DNA from: Calliopum simillimum
Taxonomy: Eukaryota; Arthropoda; Insecta; Diptera; Lauxaniidae
Direction: 5' to 3'
NCBI GenBank assembly: GCA_951812925.1
Contig: OX638368.1
Coordinates: 126,999,309-127,063,308, forward strand
Length of the DNA stretch: 64,000 bases
Of this stretch, positions 23,001 to 32,204 are shown one piece after another. The notes beneath the pieces are model-generated. The model searched no databases. It was not told the origin of the DNA and saw only the letters and a list, made by a program, of their open reading frames with translations. A program made the position numbers and the translations under genes. The stretch's first letter is position 1, and the number at the start of each line of letters is the position of its first letter.

Positions 23001-23115
23001 ATGCCCTATTTATGAGGGTCCCGGAGGATTTGGCCTGACACGTGCTACGCTCGCACAATTTTCGCCTTTCTTCAAGAAAGGTTTGTTCGAGAACGGAAAG
23101 CATGGGACGGGATAA
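4781..23115 (+). CDS. Klp98A: Kinesin-3 motor with FHA and PX domains (Klp98A/KIF16B type), lacks first exon in window
   Basis: Thirteen exons join in frame: 4781-5004, 14069-14382, 14500-14669, 16848-17253, 17322-17558, 17874-18386, 19536-19709, 19939-20061, 20223-20336, 20407-20594, 21645-22468, 22625-22800 and 22873-23115 (TAA). All introns are GT-AG. The visible CDS is 3,706 bases, about 1,234 residues. Domain order is kinesin motor (P-loop GQTGSGKT at 14095-14118, switch I SSRSH at 14560-14574, switch II DLAGSE across the 14669/16848 junction), FHA, coiled coil and C-terminal PX. This order is diagnostic of the KIF16B/Klp98A branch of kinesin-3. In Drosophila Klp98A moves PI3P-positive endosomes along microtubules and acts in Sara-endosome segregation and autophagy (family knowledge). 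The first visible exon starts inside a split Arg codon just after the expected MxxVKVAVRVRPFN segment; I could not find that segment in bases 1-4780. No frameshift or internal stop was seen. Very sure of family, fairly sure of orthology. Confidence 0.95.
5755..6297. repeat. Dispersed repeat with a tandem duplication of about 123 bp
   Basis: 5755-5870 carries CGTTATATCTCGCAAGCTAT and following bases, a motif recurring diverged near 29740 and 30008. Two tandem units share GTCACCCGAAG and TCATAGTCAAAACGAAGAAT, starting at 6052 and 6175. Inside Klp98A intron 2. Confidence 0.55.
6592..7150. mobile_element. MITE with CACGGAAAAAA-type ends and an internal tRNA-like segment
   Basis: The left end is CACGGAAAAAACTAAACCGT and the right end ACGGATCATTTTTTTGCGTG, inverted. 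The CACGGAAAAAA end recurs at 32122 and, inverted, at about 13715 and 34177, so this is a family. Target duplication not resolved. Confidence 0.45.
6744..6815 (-). repeat. tRNA-like sequence (degenerate; SINE head or pseudogene)
   Basis: The minus strand reads TAGCTCAGTAGATAGAGC, a good A box and D-arm, then 44 bases from its start a B-box-like GTTCGATACC. The anticodon stem and acceptor stem do not pair convincingly, so it is not a functional tRNA. Confidence 0.45.
7370..7600. repeat. Dispersed repeat, two tandem units
   Basis: Two tandem units share ATGTRTMMAATCTCAT and GGCGTG, each followed by CCCATTTTCCCAG, starting near 7373 and 7471. The type is common in fly non-coding DNA. Confidence 0.4.
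9306..9626 (-). mobile_element. 5'-truncated RTE-type retrotransposon, 3' end fragment
   Basis: The minus strand encodes a damaged version of the C-terminal tail seen at 41971-42411, with SGKSWQEIK and [14 protein letters not shown] segments. It ends in a TGTA/TACA simple repeat (TGTATGTATGTATG at 9316), the tail type of RTE elements. Only about 320 bp remain. Confidence 0.75.
9726..10066. mobile_element. Diverged relative of the CAAGACC-repeat element
   Basis: Repeated CAAGACC/GGTCTTG motifs on both sides, ending TTGGTTTGCTCCATCCCTAT, close to the GCTCATCACTA end of the element at 30064-31270. Boundaries and target duplication are not clear. Confidence 0.4.
10345..10495. repeat. Dispersed repeat, inverted copy at 45018-45170
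   Basis: TGGAATAAATTTCATACTTT, AAAACCAAAAAGTATTTATA and CAAAAGCATTAATTTTA are all found inverted at 45018-45170. No ORF. Confidence 0.6.
11517..11641. repeat. Hairpin MITE
   Basis: Arms AAAACGTGTAAAAGCCTCGA and its near-exact inverse (TCGAGGCTTTTACACGTTTT) enclose about 60 bases. The rest of 10500-12040 shows no other feature. Confidence 0.7.
12043..12140. repeat. Fragment related to the foldback at 27385-28012
   Basis: Shares GGCTTTTTGATGAAAA, ACGATAAAAAGTATTAGAAT and GGAGAATTACAGG with the arms of the foldback at 27385-28012. The rest of 12180-13540 shows no feature beyond a 113-codon ORF of no recognisable family at 12908-13249. Confidence 0.6.
13545..13717. repeat. Dispersed repeat 'W', inverted copy split at 32122-33290
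   Basis: The reverse complement starts CACGGAAAAAAATCAGTGTC and later reads ATTGCCTACATTTTCCTATA. Both blocks recur at 32122-32190 and 33215-33245, on either side of a DINE-1-like insertion. Confidence 0.55.
14069..17253 (+). CDS. Klp98A: Klp98A exons 3-5: catalytic core of the kinesin motor
   Basis: Exon 3 (14069-14382) carries [20 protein letters not shown], including the ATP-binding P-loop. Exon 4 (14500-14669) is too short to stand out as an ORF. It follows a TAG acceptor after a (GTC)n-rich tract, starts ECISRGN and holds switch I ([13 protein letters not shown]). Exon 5 (16848-17253) completes DLAGSE, then carries the [12 protein letters not shown] and [16 protein letters not shown] microtubule-binding segments and the [10 protein letters not shown] neck motif. 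Phases match at both internal junctions. Exon 5 includes the [15 protein letters not shown] motif expected of an active motor. Intron 4 (14670-16847) contains the TA-flanked MITE at 15851-16194. Confidence 0.95.
15851..16194. mobile_element. TA-flanked MITE, 344 bp, in Klp98A intron 4
   Basis: Inverted ends of about 38 bp with two mismatches: TCGTCGGCCTAATTCTAATA at the left and TATTAGAATTATGCCGACGA at the right. TA lies at both flanks (15849-15850 and 16195-16196). TA duplication fits a Tc1/mariner-mobilised element. The rest of intron 4 (14670-15848, 16197-16847) shows nothing else. Confidence 0.8.
17322..18386 (+). CDS. Klp98A: Klp98A exons 6-7: post-motor helix and FHA domain
   Basis: Exon 6 (17322-17558, phase 0 at both ends) encodes a charged helical stretch ([18 protein letters not shown]) followed by a strand-rich LMPHLIG-like segment leading into the FHA domain. 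Exon 7 (17874-18386) encodes the FHA domain core: [16 protein letters not shown], the RPQHCSIVL strand and the [20 protein letters not shown] end. A Ser/Thr/Asn-rich linker follows. The FHA domain is shared by kinesin-3 motors and sits directly after the neck; here it is complete. The intervening intron 17559-17873 has no obvious element. Confidence 0.92.
18630..19310. repeat. Short-motif repeat array in Klp98A intron 7
   Basis: Many direct and inverted copies of TTAAATTTAGTG/CACTAAATTTA-like motifs joined with GAAAGTGAAA. It is bounded by GCATTAAATT near 18623 and TTTAGTGCATTA near 19291. Confidence 0.55.
19536..22468 (+). CDS. Klp98A: Klp98A exons 8-12: coiled-coil stalk and disordered Ser/Asn-rich tail
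   Basis: Four small exons (19536-19709, 19939-20061, 20223-20336, 20407-20594) encode charged heptad-like helices such as [20 protein letters not shown] and [20 protein letters not shown], expected to form the cargo stalk. Exon 12 (21645-22468) starts inside a split Ser codon after TTTCCAG. It encodes a low-complexity Ser/Thr/Asn-rich segment ([19 protein letters not shown]), a Cys cluster (CSSCEMGR), and another helix rich in Lys/Glu. The ATG at 21646 is internal, not a start. The intron before exon 12 (20595-21644) is almost wholly a foldback repeat. Confidence 0.9.
20613..21602. mobile_element. Foldback element made of GAAATAACGCCC motifs, fills Klp98A intron 11
   Basis: About 20 copies of GAAATAACGCCC or its inverse GGGCGTTATTTC, mostly direct in the left half and inverted in the right half, at irregular spacing. 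The outer ends are partly inverted (GGTATTACCAGAAGAGGCGG left; CGGTATTTCCTACCTCCCCA right). The apparent ORFs here (for example 20661-20933 minus) are translations of the repeat. Confidence 0.8.
22625..23115 (+). CDS. Klp98A: Klp98A exons 13-14: C-terminal PX domain
   Basis: Exon 13 (22625-22800) reads [20 protein letters not shown] and then [11 protein letters not shown]. The RRYSRF motif contains the basic/aromatic residues used by PX domains to bind PI3P. Exon 14 (22873-23115) reads [20 protein letters not shown], then the [11 protein letters not shown] helix, and ends KHGTG-stop. The PX domain is intact, which predicts endosome binding as in KIF16B and Klp98A. The extreme C-terminus after the PX helix is short. 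Confidence 0.94.
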
Positions 23116-23337
23116 TAGTTACTATACTGCTAAATTATCTCCTGCCTACAGTGTGTCTTTTAATTTATTTTTACTATTTGTTGAGTTATATTTGCAATAA
23201 TAATAGTAGTAATATTAATAGTAATGATGATGTTAAATTAAGTAGCTCTAGACGCGATGGTGTAAATTGTTGAAGTTTGAATGCAACATTTGTACCGACG
23301 ACTTGTGTAAAAAATATATTCTTTTTGAAAAAAAGGA

Positions 23338-23343
23338 AATAAA
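23338..23343 (+). terminator. Probable poly(A) signal of Klp98A
   Basis: AATAAA lies 223 bases after the Klp98A stop codon, in an AT-rich 3' UTR with no competing ORF. It is the first canonical hexamer after the stop. Confidence 0.6.
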
Positions 23344-24260
23344 ACGGAAACTGATGTATTATAAAATTTTTACAAATCTTTCATTAATTGTAATTTTATT
23401 ATAACGGTTAATTGGATTTATAAAATTTTAAGCTTTAATTATAATTAAAAACAACAATGTATGTTCAAGAAAATCATATACATATTTAAGAAATATACAA
23501 TTAAAGTATACATTTTTGTGATTAAAATCATTGTTGAAATCTTATAAATATTTAGTAAAATTTTAATTTTAATAGGAAAGAAAAATTATATTCGAATCTT
23601 AATCATATTCTGATATTCTTACAATCTCGAAATTTTTGTCCCTTATATACATATATCATTTTTGTTCAAAATAAGCATATCTGTGGCCGTTTGACAAAAC
23701 AACCTAATACTACGTTTTCACCAGAGATTTATGAGGTGATTTACGGCTTTTCCGAGATTTAGCTATAAATCTAGGCTGAGATCCAGGATTCCTGTGGATT
23801 CTTGTATTAGTTTTGACTTGATTGACTTGAGCTGAAAAATCAATTTTATTTTATGGAAACTCATTTTAATAAACTTATTTATATTGTGCCTTATCGTAAA
23901 TATGCCTGGAAATTTCCTTCTCGATAATATACTTCCTCTCGAGAGGGAGCATTTGCAATCGTGAATATTTTATGAATGGAAACTCCCTTTCCAACAGGGA
24001 TAATTTTTTTTTTCCAATATGGTTGACATTCTGCACAAAAAATCACTGTGCAACACTGTTTTCTACCAATATCCTTGACATTTTTTTCCATTGGATTTTG
24101 ACAGCTAACTTGAAAAAAAAAAACAAAGTGAAACAGTAAAAAACCCAATATAGAAATCTAAATTTCATCTAAAACAATCAAAACAAAGTAAAATTACAAA
24201 ATTGGTGATAGTCTAGGAGGCCAAATAAATCTCCAAACCTTCACAAAAAAAAATTGTAAT

Positions 24261-24367
24261 GGGGGTTATCGTTAATTAATATTACTGGTGAATTTTCTTA
24301 GACTGCCATGCATTCTCTATTGCAGTTTAAGAAAATTCCCCGGGTATCATAATTCACGATAACCCCC
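24261..24367. repeat. Small hairpin MITE, second copy
   Basis: GGGGGTTATCGTTAATTAAT at the left, TAATTCACGATAACCCCC at the right, same core GCATTCTCTATTG as at 2557-2635. The rest of 23344-25494 shows nothing else clear apart from short AT-rich repeats. Confidence 0.75.
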
Positions 24368-25494
24368 AATGTGAAAATTAGTTTTAGAAAAACCGATTTA
24401 CGTTGGAAACCCTTAGATGAATATCAAAAATATTGGCTTCATATGAAAGCTATTTCAATAATCTGTAAAATTGTCGTAAAAAAGTTAATAATTTGTCAAA
24501 CATTATTTATTATTATTCACTTAAACATTAATATTTTCTAGTAAAAAGTTGGGAATAAATTTTTCCTTTAAACGGCAAAATATTCCCGCCGATAACCTTA
24601 CTTTTCCTTTGAAGTTTGCCCTACCAGAAAGTTTTTCTTACGATTGCAAACTAGGGAGTATGAGAATAAATTCTCGAGAATAAAAATTTACGATAAGGCC
24701 CATGGTCAACAGTTCATATCATCATTTGAAAAAAAAAACTTAGTTCAACTTTTAAGTTAGAAAGTCATACTTTTTATCATAATTTCCTAACTATGTGCTT
24801 CGCATGAACATGTTTGGCCTAGGAAAACCCTTGTTTTAGTTCATGATTGTAACGAATACAATATAAACATTTTACCTTCCCCAGTGTCTTTGTTATGATC
24901 TTTATAAAACTGTTTATAAAACTATGAAAAATTAAAACTCAAGAACACGAGCTTCTCATATAAATACTTAGATAAATAAATTATTCATACATATTGTAAG
25001 TATTTACTATTTAGAATAGTAAAAATAATAAGGCCACAATTAAACGTAGGTAGGCAGGAATTTATGCAGCTTTTAGGTTAATATGTATATTATAATTAAC
25101 GTTTAATGTTAATGTAGATATATATGTATATTGGAATTTTTCATATGTTGCGAAATGTTGTCATCAACACAATCTTTAATAAATCCCTTAAAATAAGTTA
25201 GGGTTTTTATTTAGCAACATAACAAATTGTTTTTAGTCTTATTTGTATACATTATAGGGTAAGATAATAACTTGTGTACCAATAAATTATTTGCAGAAGC
25301 TGAACATTACCTTATACAATAAAAATACTTACATACATATATCAATCAATCTTAAGTACAACTTTTTTAACTTCCAGTACCAGTATAAAATAATTTGTTG
25401 CATATTTGTTTTAATATAAATACACATTTATTTATTAAGCTCAGATAATATACTTACATGCATACATGTGAGACTGCTCTTTATTTACCCTATA

Positions 25495-26212
25495 GGAAAT
25501 TCAACTGGTTTAAAAGCGGTTTAAAACTACTTTTTTTTCAACCACAACCGGTTGAAATTCTGACTTTTTTCCTTGCAAGAGACTGGTTTATTTAACATGG
25601 CGATGTCATAGGGGCAGGACAATTGTCCTACTCTGCATATATTTTCAACTGGTTTAAAACCGGTTCATTTTAAATCGGTAAATAGTTAATTGCCCTACAC
25701 TGCATATATTTTCAACTGGTTTAAAATTGATCTTTTTTCAATTGGTAAATAATCAATTGACCAAATCTGATTTAAAAACAAGTTAAGTAGTTGCAATTCC
25801 ACTACAAGAACTTCAATAATATATACATATGTTTTCAATTTAATTGAAACATTCATTGGGGATTCATATGGGAACTCAAGTTTCAAAGACAAATATTAAA
25901 CTGTTAATAATATTAAATAATAAAAAATATCTTAGAATTAGTATTATTTATTCTAAGTTAGAACATTAATGAAAATTAAATAGGAGCTTAAAGAAAAAAA
26001 ATATTGTGAAAATGAATTGAATTTTTTGATAATTTGACAATCTCAGCAAGGAAATTAAAAAAAATTTGAAAAAAATTTGAGATTAAATTTTAAAAATTAA
26101 AGTCAATGTGGTTTTTGCTGCATATAATTTAAACCAGTTTCAAACCGGTTGCTTTTTAACTACATTTCCAACCGGTTTTTTTTGTAACCGGTTTATGTTC
26201 TTCCGACAGGGT
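25495..26212. mobile_element. Inverted-end element with AACYGGTTTAAAA array
   Basis: Left end CCCTATAGGAAATTCAACTG and right end ACCGGTTTATGTTCTTCCGA-CAGGG are inverted. Several internal copies of TTTTCAACTGGTTTAAAA and AACCGGTT are present. The 65-codon ORF inside reads the repeat. Confidence 0.5.
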
Positions 26213-27384
26213 AAATACTCTTATATCTTCAAATTGAAAAAATACGAACTTTAATTGTATTTTGGAAAAGTTAAAACTTACATTGTTTTTGAAAAGACCA
26301 ACAAAATTACAAAAACAAGGCAAAATGCATAAAGGACTCTATGGTATGCTTGTAAGTTCTTCTGGATGTCGGCAAATTCGTCTGATGATAGCCCAGTGGT
26401 GGGTTTTGAAACGTTACGAAAACTAGCCTTCCAAAACTTTTTGTTTTCCTATATGCATTTTGCCTTGTTTTTGTTATTCTGCTGCTGTTTACAAAAACAC
26501 TGAACTGAAAGCTCGATTTTAAATATTTTGGAAATTTGTGAGAAGTAAATTTTTTAATCAATCAATGTTTTTCGGAAAGGAATTTCAATGAAGTGTGCGA
26601 TTAAAATTTATTAAATAATAAAATAAGCAGTCTTAAATATATGTACATGTAAAAGTATTTGTAGTATAAAAACAATTTAACTCATAAATTAAAATACTAT
26701 AGCTGATAATAAGAAATGGATCATAGAGTTAACAAAATTTCAAAACAATAATAAAGGAATTTATAAACTAAAGAAATTTCACACAGCTGTTTTCATAAAC
26801 TACCTGTGTGTGTAGTTACTGTTTTTCGTGTAAAGAAATAAACAAAAACTCTCAAATGCATTGGATTTTATTTTATATTTTTGAAATGATATAGAAAACT
26901 AATTAATGGTAAATAACTAAAAATTTAAAACAAAATGCACTTTTATTGACACCAAAAGTGCGGCGTTGATTTCTTTAGAATAGATGACATCTTTTTGTAA
27001 CTAAGTTTAGTTTCGAATTTTTATTGGTTAAAGTCCATGAAATACGTACAAAATTGGTTGTGGTCCGTGGAAGTGACGGAAAAATAGTATGCACAATGGT
27101 AAAACTAAAGCAAAGATAACAACCAATCTGTTGAAAAAAGCTTAACAAGAAACTTACTTTTAGTTTTTAAGAAGCTTTATTAAAAAATGTTTATAGACTA
27201 CACAACCCTAGTGTGAAACAAAATTTCGACCAAAATTGTTCACTTTTTTGCTTTTTTCTACAGTTGTATGTTTAATTAGAGTTCTACAAGTTCTACAAGT
27301 ATAATTATTTGGGCTTGCCTCTTATACATCGAATGTGGAAACAGTTTTTATTGGGCCTTATCATGAATTAATACATATTCTGAA

Positions 27385-28012
27385 GGATTTTTTCGCCGAC
27401 TGCTTTGCAGCCTAAAAAATGTTCTCGAGAAGTCCCATTATTTCCTCTTAAATAATATAGACCGTATTGAGTATGCAATACCGAAAACTGTGCGCATATT
27501 CTTGTAGATAAGACGCCAACTCACCGCCTAGAACAACCAAGGTTTTCCGTCTCCGGCTTTTTGATGAAAATGGTGAGTCACACGATAAAAAGTATTAGAA
27601 TCTCTTTTGCGGAGAATTACAGGCTCTACAAATAATGTTGATTTGCATTAACGAAAATGTAACCGTTTAGGAAATATTCTTAAAAAACTGCAAAATGTCG
27701 AAAAATTCGACTTTATCAAATATATCCGGAATAGTTACTTTTTCGTAACTACTAATCAATATTATTTGTAAAACATGTAATTCTCCACAAAAAAGATTCT
27801 AATACTTTCCGTCGAGTGACTCACCATTTTCATCAAAAAGCCGAGGACGGAAAACCTTGGTTGTTCTAGGCGGTGAGTTGGCGTCTTATCCACAAGAATA
27901 TGCGCACAGTTTTCGGTATTGCATACTCAATACGGTCTATATTGTTTTAGAGGAAATAATGGGACTTCTCGAGAAACTTTTTTTAGGATGCAAAGCAGTC
28001 TGCGAAAAAAAG
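27385..28012. mobile_element. Foldback, arms of about 260 bp
   Basis: The left arm (27385-27642) and right arm (27757-28012) are near-exact inverses, e.g. CTCGAGAAGTCCCATTATTT and AAATAATGGGACTTCTCGAG. The loop is about 115 bases. The sequence just outside the left arm (27354) resembles the GGGGGTTATCGTGAAT MITE end. Confidence 0.85.
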
Positions 28013-28140
28013 TAATTGAAACCACACAGATTACGGAACAGGACTAATAGTAAAACTATTTTTTAATAGATTTGGATAGCCAAAATTATCATTAATAAGC
28101 CTTAATCTTATCGTTTTTCTCTTGGATCTAAGCCATTAAA

Positions 28141-29688
28141 ATAATTATTAGTGTGTATCGAAAAACGAACACCCAATTCCACACTCAAATTATGAAAGAA
28201 GAGAGATAAAAAATTCAGGGAATATAATTTTTTTTACTTTAAAATAAATTCCTAGCTGGCCAAATGGCCATTGTTTATAAAAACCGAGTGATTTTGTACT
28301 GGAGCCTATCTTACGGTAAAATTTTTTTCCAAAAACACCATCGATATCGATTCGTGGTCTAAAATAACTTATGTGTGCAAATTTTCAGAGAGATCGTATG
28401 ACGTGCAGGAGCGTCAGCAAAGGAATAAGAAACGATTATCTTCAATGAAACGAATACTTTTTGTACTGGAGCCTATGTAACGGCAGATTTTTTTCCAAAA
28501 AACACTACAGATCTCAGTTTGTAGTCGAAAACAACTTATGTATGCAATTTTTCAGAGAGATTGTATGACGTGCAGGAGTGTCAGCAAAGAAAAAAAAGCA
28601 CTTATTTTCAATCAAACGTTTAATTTTTGTACTAGAGTCCATCTAACGATTCATTTTTTTCAAAAAAAAATTGTGGTACTTGATTCGTCATAAAAAATAA
28701 ACTATGCACCTAAATTTTAAGATTGGTGGAACGACGTGTGGGAGTGTCAGCGAGGGATTAAAAAATGTTATACAGCCATTTCATGCCTATCGTAACAAGA
28801 TCTGCCACACCCCTTCCAAATTCGCTGAAATTTGGTACATGGTTTTGTTTCATGCTTAAACTTTGAGAAATGGCAAAAAAAAAATTCTTCGACTATTTGC
28901 ACCTCTCCACAAGCCACAAAAAAATCGCAAAATTTTTTTTTTTGCCATTTCTCAAAGTTTAAGCATGAAACGAAACCATGTACCAAATTTCAGCGAAATC
29001 GGAAGGGGTGTGGCAGATCTTGTTACGATAGGCATGAAATGGCTGTATAACATTTTTTAATCCTTCGCTGACACTCCAACACGTCGTTCCAACAATCTTA
29101 AAATTTGGGTGCATAGTTTATTTTTTATGACGAATCAAGTACCACAAATTTTTTTTGAAAAAATGAGTCGTTAGATGGACTCTAGTACAAAAATTAAACG
29201 TTTGATTGAAAATAAGTGCTTTTTTTTCTTTGCTGACACTCCTGCACGTCATACAATCTCTCTGAAAAATTGCATGCATAAGTTGTTTTGGGCTACGAAC
29301 TGAGATCTGTAGTGTTTTTTGGAAAAAAATCTGCCGTTAGATAGGCTCCAGTACAAAAAGTATTCGTTTCATTGAAGATAATCGTTTCTTATTCCTTTGC
29401 TGACGCTCCTGCACGTCATACGATCTCTCTGAAAATTTGCACACATAAGTTATTTTAGACCACGAATCGATATCGATGGTGTTTTTGGAAAAAAATTTTA
29501 CCGTAAGATAGGCTCCAGTACAAAATCACTCGGTTTTTATAAACAATGGCCATTTGGCCAGCTAGGAATTTATTTTAAAGTCAAAAAATTTATATTTCCT
29601 GAGTTGTTTATCTTTCTTCTTTCATAATTTGAGTGTGGAATTGGGTCTTAAAACTCGTCCATATATTTCAATACACACTAATAATTAT
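28141..29688. mobile_element. 1.55-kb near-perfect palindrome (foldback element)
   Basis: The ends are ATAATTATTAGTGTGTAT and its inverse. The arms (about 28141-28888 and 28930-29688) match along almost their whole length with only scattered differences; the loop is about 40 bases. Each arm itself has three related blocks (GACGTGCAGGAGCGTCAGC at 28399, a second at 28567, and a third, GGGAGTGTCAGCGAGGG, at 28740), so it grew from tandem units. Overlapping ORFs at the centre, on both strands, are palindrome translations. Confidence 0.9.
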
Positions 29689-30063
29689 ATTTCTGAATAC
29701 TTACAATGATGATTGATATAACGATTTGACATTTTAACACGTTATATCTCACAAACTCAACCAAATATTTTGATAAATTTCGGTTAATAAATGCCGAATA
29801 ATGCTGAATCTTTTTCGTAGTTTAAATCGGTTTTCTTGACCTGCAGGCAGGCAAGACAAAAATAATGGGATTTTCGAGTTGAAAAAAGATGGGTTCAGCA
29901 AAATAACGTCGGTTCATGTGGAACCGATTTTAATTTTATTGGATATCACACACGCGTTTTCTTCTGAATTGGTATCTAGGGACCTTCAGGTACAATACCC
30001 TATTTTCCATACGCTATATCTCGCAATCTAGGATAAGCTGTGGTACATTTGACACCTGGGCAC

Positions 30064-31270
30064 TAGTGATGAGCAAACCAAGACCATAGCAGTCTTGGTC
30101 TTGTTCTTGCACATTGAGTCTTGGTCTTGGTTTTGATATTGAGTCTTGATCTTGCGTATTAAGTCTTGGTCTCGGTCTTAGTCTTGGTCTTGAAAAAACT
30201 TTCAGACATATTGAGTATTCAAAACCATATTTTTCCAAAGTTTTTAAGGGGACATTCGCTTTTGTAATTGAAACAAAAAACACTTTTTAAAAATTTTATT
30301 ATGAAAAAACTTTTATATTTATTGACAAAATTTCTTTTGGATATTGTTAAACACTGTTTAAGAAATATGAAAAAATTTTTTTTTTTTATTTTTAGTTTCC
30401 CTTGGCTGCTGTAGGGGGCGTCATCCAAAAGTTACTTTTTAAACGGTAGGACATTTTGTAGACCTCCTGTAACAGATTTTTGAAAAATTCAAAATGGATT
30501 TTATTCTTGAGACTCAAAACTATACAATAAGCTTCTAAAATTTATACTTTTTTATATTTTGAAGTTTTTGTATGAATATTTATGAAAAATGCGAAAAAAT
30601 TGAGGGACTTACCCTCAAAAAATGCTCCGTACGTAAAAAAAGAGACGGGTATTTTTTAAAACTTTCAGAAATTTATTGTTTAATATTTTTTATGAGTAAT
30701 CGAATGCTCTTTGAGACGGGTATTTTTTAAAACTTTCAGAAATTTATTGTTTAATATTTTTTATGAGTAATCGAATGCTCTTTGGTTTTTTAAAATCGGT
30801 AGAGTAGGTTCGGAGAAAAATGTCCTACCAGTTTGAAAAGTAACTTTTGGATGACACCCTCTACAGCAGCCAAGGAAAACTAAAAATAAAAAAAATAAAA
30901 ATTTTTTAATATTTTTTAGACAATATTTAACAATGTCCAAAAGAAATTTTGTCAATAAATATAATAGTTTTTTCATAATAAAATTTTTAAAAATTGTTTT
31001 TTTGTTTTCAATTACAAAAGCGAATGTCCCCTTAAGATGCCAAAATACAAATTGAGAGATGATTTTATCTTCAAAACTGTAGTGAAATAACTTTTAACTA
31101 TAAATTACCAAGACTGCAGTCTTGGTCTTGACGATTATCGTGAGCAAGACCAAGACCAAGACCATCGCAGTCTTGGTCTTGGTCTTGCAAAAATGTCAGC
31201 GTCTTGGTCTCGCAAAATTTCCAAGACCAAGAACAAGACTCAAGACCAACACAAATTTTGCTCATCACTA
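30064..31270. mobile_element. Element with TAGTGATGAGC ends and 8-bp target duplication
   Basis: Ends TAGTGATGAGCAAA (30064) and TTTTGCTCATCACTA (ending 31270) are inverted. CTGGGCAC is duplicated exactly at 30056-30063 and 31271-31278. Near both ends are arrays of CAAGACC/GGTCTTG. The inner part is a foldback with arms about 30235-30470 and 30815-31035. The 8-bp duplication suggests hAT mobilisation; no transposase is present. Confidence 0.85.
30642..30783. repeat. Perfect 71-bp tandem duplication
   Basis: Unit GAGACGGGTATTTTTTAAAA... at 30642-30712 is repeated without any difference at 30713-30783, in the loop of the element at 30064-31270. Confidence 0.9.
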
Positions 31271-31454
31271 CTGGGCACATTTGGCATTGCCATTTTCGGT
31301 GTGAACACGCCTTTCGAACCAAAAACCTGAAATGCAGAAACATCCTTAATTATATTGGAAGCAACGTAACTCTGGCAGTTCTCTTTTAACTCCCCCCGCG
31401 CATTAATGCCCCGTACCAGGGGCACATTTCACAAAGGGTCCCTTAATGCAGTAT

Positions 31455-31840
31455 TTCAAAGAATCCGGAGTGCGTTTTTTTCCAGAACGTCTGAGAAAAA
31501 AGATTTAAATGTCATATGGAGGTCAAAATGGTCATGTGTCGTTAAGTGATAAATTCGCTAAAATTCTGAAAATAATTTTTTATCATTGAATTCTTAGTCC
31601 TTAAAAAGAATATGTGCTCAAAAAGGGTCTCTCGGACCTAGTTTCGGAGATATAGCTATCGAAAGATCCAGATATATCTTCTATGAAAACCGCTATAAGT
31701 TGGGAACCACTGAATGGATTTGGAAAATATTGATGTCATATGAAAGGTATTCGGACTCAGGACGTCAAAGTTCCTAGGAAACACATAGTCTGGTCAAAAC
31801 GCCATAAACATTTTTTTTTTGTAAACCTGTGTAATCAATG
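31455..31840. mobile_element. Deleted copy of the foldback found at 262-2172
   Basis: Carries CCAGAACGTCTGAGAAAA, CGCTATAAGTTGGGAACC and ends GTCTGGTCAAAACGCCAT and TTGTAAACCTGTG. It keeps the single, uninterrupted GTGTCGTT that corresponds to the hAT target in the first copy. Confidence 0.75.
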
Positions 31841-32204
31841 TTTCAGAAGCAGTAAATAGTATTAAGATCGTGCAATAATTTTCAAAGATACAGGTGTTTG
31901 AACATTAAGTGTCAAATGTGCCTCAATCTCCCCTATACAAGATATTTTTTTGAAATTTTGTAGGTAAGTCTCGGTCATGACTATCATACACTGATAGAAA
32001 AGATAAGAGCCACATTCCAAACAGTTTGCGTCTTGTAATTCTGGACATTAGCTCACTCCAGAAATGAAAGCGCAAACTCAACTTTTGTTTTAGGCAGAAA
32101 TTAAATTTTGAATGAGATCACACGGAAAAAAATTAGTGTCATAATATTTACCTTACTCGAGTAGTAATAAAATTAAAGTAATTAACACTTAATTTAAAAA
32201 AAAA

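Noticed and set aside
28768..29050. Two overlapping ORFs, one on each strand, with identical starts
   Set aside because: They are the two arms of the 1.55-kb palindrome read in each direction.
30064..31270. CRISPR-like repeat array (CAAGACC words)
   Set aside because: Spacing is irregular, words occur in both directions, and the host is a eukaryote; the array belongs to a transposon with an 8-bp duplication.
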